Shown here: positions 6,142 through 10,644 of the stretch, in pieces | How the letters are laid out: every line of letters begins with the position of its first letter | How positions within the stretch are numbered: position 1 is the first letter of the stretch | DNA from: JBOGWY01 sp050694015 | Lineage (GTDB): Bacteria; Actinomycetota; CADDZG01; WHSQ01 | Reading direction: 5' to 3' | NCBI GenBank assembly: GCA_050694015.1 | Contig: JBOGWY010000392.1 | Location: 1 to 10,644 of the forward strand | DNA: 10,644 nt | Position numbers and translations under genes: made by a program | The notes under the pieces: model-generated | Told to the model about the DNA's origin: nothing | The model's database searches: none | What the model saw: only the letters and a program-made list of their open reading frames with translations

Positions 6142-6146
6142 CCTCC
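6142..6146 (-). promoter_or_regulatory. GGAGG ribosome binding site that fixes the TTG start of terC
   Basis: The minus strand reads GGAGG-CACTG-TTG, an ideal Shine-Dalgarno with a 5-nt spacer. No ATG or GTG in frame is as well placed, so TTG is the likely start codon. Confidence 0.75.
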
Positions 6147-6193
6147 AGCGTGAAACGGTCGCGTAGGGTCTAGCGCTCCGAAGTACGTCCCAC

Positions 6194-6198
6194 AGGAG
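6194..6198 (+). promoter_or_regulatory. AGGAG ribosome binding site of the EamA transporter gene
   Basis: AGGAG lies 4 nt before the ATG at 6203. Together with the terC site it shows that this 66-bp divergent gap feeds two conventionally led mRNAs, unlike the neighbouring divergent gaps. No convincing -10/-35 pair or riboswitch-sized leader is visible in 6137-6202. Confidence 0.65.
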
Positions 6199-6202
6199 CC
6201 CG

Positions 6203-7153
6203 ATGTCACATCTTGATCCAAGGATAGGCCCCCCCGTCCACAACGACCTACGTGTGCCTGCCTCCCCCGAGGAACGACGCTCGGACCTGATCGGGATCGG
6301 ACTCGCGGCGGGATCGGCGGCGATGCTCGGGACGATGGCGGTGACCGCGAAGTTCGCCTACGACCTAGGCGCCGGAGCGATCGGGCTCCTCGCAGCACGC
6401 TTCGCGGTGTGCACGCTGCTTCTGTGGCTGTACCACGCCGTCACCAAACGCCGGCTGTTGGTGGGCCGGAACAAGATCGTCAAGCTCGCCCTGCTCGGCG
6501 CGATCGGTTACTCGATCGTGTCGATCCTGCTGTTCGCGGCGCTCGAGCGCGCGCCGGCGGGAGTTGTCGGGCTCGTCTTCTACAGCTACCCGATGTGGAC
6601 CGCGGTCGTCGCGTTCGCGGCACGGATCGAACCGTTCAAGTTCCGAACCGTCGCCGCGCTCGTCCTCGGTACCTGCGGAGTCGTGCTCGTCTTCTCATTG
6701 CCCCAGACGGGTGTGGCCGGACCGTTGCTGGCGCTCGGCGCGGCGGCCGCGATCGCGCTCTACCTGATCCTGATGCAGGTCGTGCTCGACGAGGGCGACG
6801 CGTCGGCGGCCGCGTTCTGGACCAACCTCGGCGCGGGTGCGGTGCTGGTGACGATCGCGCTCGTCGGCGGAGATCGTCTTCCGAGCGGCGCCGTGATGCC
6901 GGCCGCGCTGCTCGGACTCACCTCGGCGATCGCGTTCGTCATCCTCTATACGGCGATACCTCGGATCGGCTCGGCGCGGGCGTCGGTAGCTTCGATGGTC
7001 GAACCCGTCACCACGGTCACGCTCGCGGCGATCCTGTTGAGTGAGGACTTGACGCTTCGGGTGGTGATCGGCGCTCTCCTGGTGGTCTCGGCGTTACCGC
7101 TGCTGGCGCTGCGCCAGAAAACGGTCGAGGAACCCGTCGCTGCCGTTCCCTAG
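6203..7153 (+). CDS. EamA/DMT-superfamily transporter
   Basis: A 316-residue inner-membrane protein made of two EamA repeats with about ten transmembrane helices, after a hydrophilic, cytosolic-looking N-terminus of about 28 residues. The first repeat runs from about 29 to 166 and contains GLVFYSYPMWTAVVA (123-137). The second runs from about 171 to 303 and ends with the family pattern ARASVASMVEPVTTVTLAAILLSEDLT (259-283), like the canonical E-P-V...GE-x-L signature. Members export or exchange amino acids, nucleosides, sugars or other metabolites, so the cargo cannot be stated. The start is supported by AGGAG 4 nt upstream. The stop TAG overlaps the stop of the convergent PPOX gene in a shared CTAG. 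Confidence 0.88.
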   Translation: MSHLDPRIGPPVHNDLRVPASPEERRSDLIGIGLAAGSAAMLGTMAVTAKFAYDLGAGAIGLLAARFAVCTLLLWLYHAVTKRRLLVGRNKIVKLALLGAIGYSIVSILLFAALERAPAGVVGLVFYSYPMWTAVVAFAARIEPFKFRTVAALVLGTCGVVLVFSLPQTGVAGPLLALGAAAAIALYLILMQVVLDEGDASAAAFWTNLGAGAVLVTIALVGGDRLPSGAVMPAALLGLTSAIAFVILYTAIPRIGSARASVASMVEPVTTVTLAAILLSEDLTLRVVIGALLVVSALPLLALRQKTVEEPVAAVP

Positions 7154-7611
7154 GTGCTTTTGGAGTGGTCCCACGACGCGATGTGTTCCTTGCCGATCAC
7201 GAGGCAGACGCGTTTCGTCGATTGCCGCCTGACCGTCTCGATCGGACCGTCTTCGAATGCAACGCCGGTGGTGGGGAACCAGTAGCGCTGGTAGAGATCG
7301 CGTCCGAGCGCGAAAACCTTCTCCGGGTCGTCGATCACGCTCGCATTGCCGCGCACGAGGACGCCGCGCAGATCGGCGTACGGAGTGCCCGCCTCGATCA
7401 GCACCGCGCACCGTGGGTTACGCCGGACGTTCGCAACCTTCTGGCTCTTCCCGTAGGGGTACATCAGGATCGCCTCGTCGGTCGGTATGTAGTACATGCC
7501 GACCGAGTGGGGGAAACCGCGGCCGTCGATGGTCGACAAGACCGCGATGTGCGGCTCGAGAAGGAAGTGCTCGATCTCCTCGTTCGTCATCGACAACTGA
7601 GGACGCGGCAT
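7150..7611 (-). CDS. PPOX-class (pyridoxamine-phosphate-oxidase-like) flavin/F420-dependent enzyme
   Basis: A 153-residue split-barrel protein of the FMN/F420-binding family common in actinobacteria. Supporting segments are the opening helix EEIEHFLLEPHIAVLSTIDGRGFPHSVGMYYIP (11-43), in which a strand reads TxDGxxxPHxxxxxY, the phosphate-contacting YPYGKSQKVANVRRNPRCAVLIE (51-73), RGVLVRGNASVIDD (82-95), and the end strand KRVCLVIGKEHIASWDHSK. Such proteins reduce or bind small aromatic or tetrapyrrole-like ligands; the choice between FMN and F420 and the substrate are open. The start is the ATG at 7611; Met8 is a possible alternative. A TAGGCT hexamer 6 nt upstream of the ATG, with no Shine-Dalgarno, suggests a leaderless mRNA. 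It diverges from the patatin gene over 46 bp. Confidence 0.85.
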   Translation of the reverse strand: MPRPQLSMTNEEIEHFLLEPHIAVLSTIDGRGFPHSVGMYYIPTDEAILMYPYGKSQKVANVRRNPRCAVLIEAGTPYADLRGVLVRGNASVIDDPEKVFALGRDLYQRYWFPTTGVAFEDGPIETVRRQSTKRVCLVIGKEHIASWDHSKST

Positions 7612-7617
7612 GCATCG

Positions 7618-7648
7618 AGCCTAGCCTCGCCGCGTTCGCGGCTAGAGT
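7618..7648. promoter_or_regulatory. Divergent promoter with dyad symmetry between PPOX and patatin genes
   Basis: Minus-strand TAGGCT (7623-7618, 6 nt before the PPOX ATG) and plus-strand TAGAGT (7643-7648, 9 nt before the patatin ATG) both fit the -10 form TANNNT. A perfect inverted repeat CTAGCC (7621-7626) / GGCTAG (7640-7645) overlaps both hexamers, with a CGCG-TT-CGCG core near its centre. This could be an operator controlling both genes; no regulator gene is adjacent. Confidence 0.45.
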
Positions 7649-7657
7649 CCGAGGACG

Positions 7658-8680
7658 ATGCGGCTAGGACTCGTACTCGGGGGCGGCGGCCTTGTAGGCC
7701 TCGGCTACCACGCGGGCGTCATGAAGGCCCTCGACGAGTGGGGCGCGAACGTCGCGGCGGCCGACATCATCATCGGCACCAGCGCCGGCTCGATCATCGC
7801 CTCGTATCTCGCCTCCGGTTGGAAGGCTGCGGACTTCTACGAGTACGCGCACGGGCGTCACGAGAAAGCCGTCAAGGACCCGGGCGAACAGAAGAACGAG
7901 GTCAACCGGATATTCACTCCGATGTGGACCTCGCGCGGCGACCGCGTCCGTCGCGGCGTGGGTTCGATGTTCGCCCTCGCGACGTCGCGCGGGTACTGGC
8001 ACCGGGCCACCAGGGGCCGCGAACCGTCCGGCGTCCTGAAGCAACTCTTCCCCGCCGGTTTGTACTCGACCGGACAGACGAGGGAGCGCCTGTGGGAGGA
8101 CCTGCCCGAGGAATGGCCGCGCGACGGCCTCTACATCTCGACGGTCGACCTCTACAGCGGGAAGCGCGTGCCGTTCGGGCATCCGGACGCGCCGAAGGCT
8201 CCGCTGCCCGACGCGGTGCTGGCGTCGACCGCGATCCCGGGCATCTTTCCTGCCGTTCGCATCGGCGACCGGCACTACGTCGACGGCGGTGCGTTCAGCG
8301 CCACGTCGCTGGACCTCGCCGCCGAAGCAGGCTGCGAGGCGATCCTGTGCGTCGCCCCGCTCGGCTACAAGAGCGACGGCGTGTTCACCCCGCGCGACCC
8401 CCGCATGTGGCCTCCGATGCTGGTGCGGTCGCTGTTCGCCCGCGCTCTGAAGCGCGAGGTCACGGCCGCGCGCGCCAAGGACATCAAGGTTTTCGTGATC
8501 CGTCCGTGGATCACCGAGCTCAAGTCGCACGGAACGAACTCGATGCGGCACTTCGACCGGGCCGAGTTCTCCGAATCGACCCGCGAGGGCACGATGCGCC
8601 TGTTGGACGAGAGCGAGGGCAACGAGGTCCTCGCCGCGTTCGCCAAGGCGAAGCCGAAGAAGTCGCAGAAGGCCGGCTAA
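7658..8680 (+). CDS. Patatin-like phospholipase / acyl hydrolase (RssA-type)
   Basis: The 340-residue protein carries the full Ser-Asp dyad set of patatin lipases: the Gly-rich oxyanion loop LGGGGLVGLGYHAG (7-20), the nucleophile elbow GTSAG with Ser42 (40-44), the block ASTAIPGIFPAV (189-200), and the DGG motif with Asp209 (209-211). It should hydrolyse acyl esters of phospholipids or other lipids. It has no signal peptide or membrane helix, so it probably acts in the cytosol or on the inner membrane face. The tail is Lys-rich (AKAKPKKSQKAG). GAGGA sits only 2 nt before the ATG while TAGAGT lies 9 nt upstream, so the leader is very short or absent. The acyl-CoA ligase gene follows directly (TAA then GTG), which points to a joint role in releasing and re-activating fatty acids. 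Confidence 0.9.
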   Translation: MRLGLVLGGGGLVGLGYHAGVMKALDEWGANVAAADIIIGTSAGSIIASYLASGWKAADFYEYAHGRHEKAVKDPGEQKNEVNRIFTPMWTSRGDRVRRGVGSMFALATSRGYWHRATRGREPSGVLKQLFPAGLYSTGQTRERLWEDLPEEWPRDGLYISTVDLYSGKRVPFGHPDAPKAPLPDAVLASTAIPGIFPAVRIGDRHYVDGGAFSATSLDLAAEAGCEAILCVAPLGYKSDGVFTPRDPRMWPPMLVRSLFARALKREVTAARAKDIKVFVIRPWITELKSHGTNSMRHFDRAEFSESTREGTMRLLDESEGNEVLAAFAKAKPKKSQKAG

Positions 8681-10342
8681 GTGCCCTCTCCGCTGGACGG
8701 GCTCCGTCAGGTCGCGCAAAGTTTCCACCCGCGCTCGATCATCGCCTTGCGTAACGCGGGTGCAATGGACCCCAAGTCGCCGATCGCGATCGCGAAGGCG
8801 ATGCCGTGGCTCGTGGGCCGCGGTCCGTCGCTCGGCATCCTCAGCCAGATGCACGCGTTCGTGCTGCGCGACAAGACCGCGATCGAAGACCGCAACGGTT
8901 CCGAGACGTGGAAGGAACTCGACGATCGCGCCAACCAGGTCGCGCATGCCCTCGAGAAGGATGGGCTCAGCGGCGGCGATCGCGTCGCACTCCTCCTGCG
9001 CAACGGACGCGAGATGGCCGAAGTAGCACTCGGCGCGCAGAAGCTCGGCATCGTGTGCTGCCCTCTCAACACGTGGGCGAAGCCGAAGGAGCTGAGGGTC
9101 ACGCTCGAACAGGCCGACCCGAAGGTGCTCGTCTACGACACCGCCCACTCCGAGCAGTTGCAGAAGTGCGACCCCGAAGGCATCGAACTGATCTCCGTCG
9201 GGAGCCGGGGCGACGCGCTCGCCGGGTCGACGCCGTACGACGAGTGGATGTCGGGACAACCGAAGTCGGCTCCCGGGCCGTTCACGCGCCACCGCAGTGT
9301 CGCGAAGGTCGTGATCCACACCTCCGGCACCACGGGCAAGCCGAAGGGCGCGCAACGTGATGCTTCGGCCGCCGGCGTCGGAGCGCTCGCGAACCTGATC
9401 AGTGTCGTCCCCTACCGGCGCGACGACATCGTCTTCTGCCCCGCGCCGTTGTTCCACTCGTTCGGTCTCTTCACGTTCACGTTCTCGACCGCGCTGGGCG
9501 CAACCATGGTGCTGCCCGAGAAGTTCGATCCCGAGGGCTCGCTGAAGATGATCGAGGAGTACAAAGCGACCGCGGCTTCGTTCGTCCCGGTGATGATTAA
9601 ACGCATCCTCGCGTTGCCCGATGACGTGAAGAAGCGCTACGACGTATCGAGTCTGCGCGTCGTCATGGCGAGCGGTTCGGCGATGTCGCCCGATCTCCGA
9701 CGGGCAGCGATGGATCTGTTCGGCGACGTCCTTTACGACCTCTACGGGTCGACCGAGGTCGGGTGGGTGACGATCGCAACACCCGAGGACATGAAGAAAC
9801 ACGAGAAGACCGTGGGCAAACCCGTCCCGGGTACCGAGGTCGCGGTCTTCTCCAAGGGCGGCGAGCGCCTTTCTACGAACGAGGTCGGCGAGCTGTTCAT
9901 CAAGTCGAACATCTCCTTCGAGGGCTACACCTCGGGTGAGAGCAAGGACGAGCGCGAGGGCCACATGTCGATCGGCGATCTCGGCCGCATCGACGATGAC
10001 GGTTATCTCTTCGTCGAGGGCCGCGCCGACGACATGGTCGTGGTCGGGGGCGAGAACGTCTATCCGATCGAGGTCGAAGAGGTGATCGAGTCCCTGCCCG
10101 GCGTCGAGGACGCCGCGGTCCTGGGTGTCACCGACGAGGAGTACGGCGAGGTCCTGGCCGCCTTCGTCGTCGGCTCCGCGACCGAGGACGACATCATCAA
10201 CGCGTGCAAGGAAGAGCTCGCGTCCTACAAGGTCCCCCGCCGCGTCGAGAAGCTCGACGAGCTACCGCGCACCTCGACCGGCAAAGTGCTGAAGCGCAAA
10301 CTGGTCGAGACCCTCACCGGAGCCGAACCCCTGGACGAGTGA
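8681..10342 (+). CDS. Fatty acyl-CoA ligase (AMP-forming, FadD-like)
   Basis: A 553-residue adenylate-forming enzyme that joins a carboxylic acid to CoA through an acyl-AMP. The motifs are in order: the P-loop TSGTTGKPKGAQR (214-226), APLFHSFGL (255-263), the acyl-pocket and AMP motif LYGSTEVGW (354-362), GDLGRIDDDGYLFVEGRADDM (432-452) with the ribose-binding Asp and hinge, VVGGENVYPIEVEEVI (454-469), and Lys535 in PRTSTGKVLKRK, the catalytic lysine of the mobile C-domain. PKGAxR after the P-loop is typical of several actinobacterial FadD proteins for medium or long chains. The chain length accepted cannot be deduced. GTG 8681 directly follows the patatin stop and has AGAAGG 8 nt upstream; the ATG at 8765 (Met29) is a weaker alternative. 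Termination is likely at the hairpins just downstream. Confidence 0.9.
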   Translation: MPSPLDGLRQVAQSFHPRSIIALRNAGAMDPKSPIAIAKAMPWLVGRGPSLGILSQMHAFVLRDKTAIEDRNGSETWKELDDRANQVAHALEKDGLSGGDRVALLLRNGREMAEVALGAQKLGIVCCPLNTWAKPKELRVTLEQADPKVLVYDTAHSEQLQKCDPEGIELISVGSRGDALAGSTPYDEWMSGQPKSAPGPFTRHRSVAKVVIHTSGTTGKPKGAQRDASAAGVGALANLISVVPYRRDDIVFCPAPLFHSFGLFTFTFSTALGATMVLPEKFDPEGSLKMIEEYKATAASFVPVMIKRILALPDDVKKRYDVSSLRVVMASGSAMSPDLRRAAMDLFGDVLYDLYGSTEVGWVTIATPEDMKKHEKTVGKPVPGTEVAVFSKGGERLSTNEVGELFIKSNISFEGYTSGESKDEREGHMSIGDLGRIDDDGYLFVEGRADDMVVVGGENVYPIEVEEVIESLPGVEDAAVLGVTDEEYGEVLAAFVVGSATEDDIINACKEELASYKVPRRVEKLDELPRTSTGKVLKRKLVETLTGAEPLDE

Positions 10343-10347
10343 GGTTC

Positions 10348-10382
10348 TGTAGCTGGTTCGCGCTCAGAGCGAAATAGCTACA
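10348..10382 (+). terminator. Interrupted hairpin directly after the acyl-CoA ligase gene
   Basis: TGTAGCT (10348-10354) pairs with AGCTACA (10376-10382) and, inside a GG/AT internal loop, TTCGC (10357-10361) pairs with GCGAA (10369-10373) around a 7-nt loop. It begins 5 bp past the stop and lacks a T-run. The position favours a terminator; a regulatory leader for the next gene is possible. Confidence 0.45.
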
Positions 10383-10395
10383 TAAGGTCGTACTT

Positions 10396-10432
10396 GGCGG
10401 GTCGTCACGAGACGGAACCGCCTTCATTTCAT
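10396..10432 (+). terminator. Second hairpin followed by a T-rich stretch
   Basis: GGCGG (10396-10400) pairs with CCGCC (10418-10422), and TTCATTTCAT follows (10423-10432). This is the nearest thing to an intrinsic terminator in the window, but the loop of 17 nt is long. The rest of the 116-bp gap shows no clear promoter. Confidence 0.4.
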
Positions 10433-10458
10433 GCCCCCGCCCGCCCAGAATTACCGAC

Positions 10459-10644
10459 ATGGCCTCGACCGTCACCGAGCTTCGGCTCGCAGATCTGCTC
10501 GGAAGCTTCTCGATGGTCGCCGACATGGGCTTCGGGCTTCCGCCGGGTTCGGCGATGCGGATCTGTCTCGTCGCTACCGCGTTCGCTCGCAAGCTCGAGC
10601 TCCCCGAGTCGGAGGTCGGCGACGCGTTCTACACGGCCCTGCTC
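10459..10644 (+). CDS. N-terminal part of a probable HD-domain regulator/phosphohydrolase (cut by window end)
   Basis: From the ATG at 10459 the frame is open for 62 codons to the last base. The start reads MASTVTELRLADLLGSFSMVADMGFGLPPG, then SAMRICLVATAFARKLELPESEVGDAFYTALL. This resembles the helix that precedes HD/HD-GYP domains in actinobacterial proteins, where a D-x-G-x-G-x-P-x-G turn is followed by a helix of hydrophobic and Ala residues and a Y-x-A-L-L end. Some of those proteins carry a C-terminal LuxR-type helix-turn-helix. The metal-binding HD residues lie outside the window, so the call is a resemblance. No Shine-Dalgarno is seen before the ATG (ATTACCGAC). Confidence 0.6.
   Translation, partial: MASTVTELRLADLLGSFSMVADMGFGLPPGSAMRICLVATAFARKLELPESEVGDAFYTALL

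Noticed and set aside
5198..6166. A 322-codon plus-strand open frame opposite terC
   Set aside because: The translation is almost only charged residues (Asp, Glu, Arg, Val), as expected from the complement of a membrane-protein gene; terC motifs on the other strand are unambiguous.
6137..6202. A manganese (yybP-ykoY) riboswitch before terC
   Set aside because: The gap is only 66 bp, is shared with the divergent EamA gene, and shows no paired-loop core of that class.
7664..9964. A 766-codon open frame on the minus strand across the patatin and acyl-CoA ligase genes
   Set aside because: It lies antisense to two genes with full motif sets, and its translation is rich in Arg, His and Asp with no recognisable domain. 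Long antisense frames are a normal effect of high GC at third codon positions.
1..10644. Mobile element, phage, toxin-antitoxin, defence island or CRISPR content
   Set aside because: No transposase, integrase, terminal repeats, repeat-spacer pattern, or small toxin/antitoxin pair was seen; base and codon use look even across the window.

Overview
The window looks like a piece of chromosome from a high-GC actinobacterium, probably an uncultured or poorly studied lineage. The signs are GC-rich codon third positions, frequent GTG/TTG starts, an F420/flavin-type PPOX split-barrel protein, a fadD-type acyl-CoA ligase with the PKGAxR signature, and several start codons with a TANNNT hexamer just upstream instead of a Shine-Dalgarno sequence. 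The phylum is an inference from style; there is no rRNA or other marker in the window. I see no mobile element, CRISPR array, tRNA or rRNA.

Layout, left to right: a divergent, shortened YchF-like P-loop NTPase (minus, 20-994) and a FabG-like short-chain dehydrogenase (SDR, plus, 1023-1802) diverge from a 28-bp gap. Next an arginase (minus, 1853-2770) and a YdfG-like SDR (plus, 2785-3534) diverge from a 14-bp gap flanked by an 11-bp inverted repeat that covers both start codons. A long two-tier hairpin (3537-3587) separates this from a secreted M23 metallopeptidase with a very basic linker (plus, 3677-4456). Convergent to it is a translationally coupled minus-strand pair: a TerC-family membrane protein (5084-6136, TTG start) followed by a LURP-one/scramblase-like protein (4479-5087), overlapping by ATGA. 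Divergent from TerC is an EamA/DMT transporter (plus, 6203-7153), which shares its stop tetranucleotide CTAG with a convergent PPOX-fold flavin/F420 enzyme (minus, 7150-7611). A patatin-like lipase (plus, 7658-8680) diverges from PPOX and is followed with zero spacing by a fatty acyl-CoA ligase (plus, 8681-10342). After about 116 bp with two hairpins, the window ends in the 5' part of a gene resembling the N-terminus of HD-domain regulators (plus, 10459-10644).

Two gene pairs clearly work together by arrangement: terC with the LURP-one gene, and the patatin lipase with the acyl-CoA ligase, where fatty acids released by the first could be activated by the second. Most of the rest looks like ordinary chromosomal metabolism.

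I did not find a convincing new multi-gene system. The most unusual items are: the YchF homologue whose switch regions are trimmed and which has Met where E. coli YchF has its catalytic His114; the symmetric 28-bp divergent promoter with overlapping -10-like hexamers; the start-codon inverted repeat; and the Ca-loop-like DxDxDGxxD motif in the tail of a TerC protein co-translated with a scramblase-like protein.
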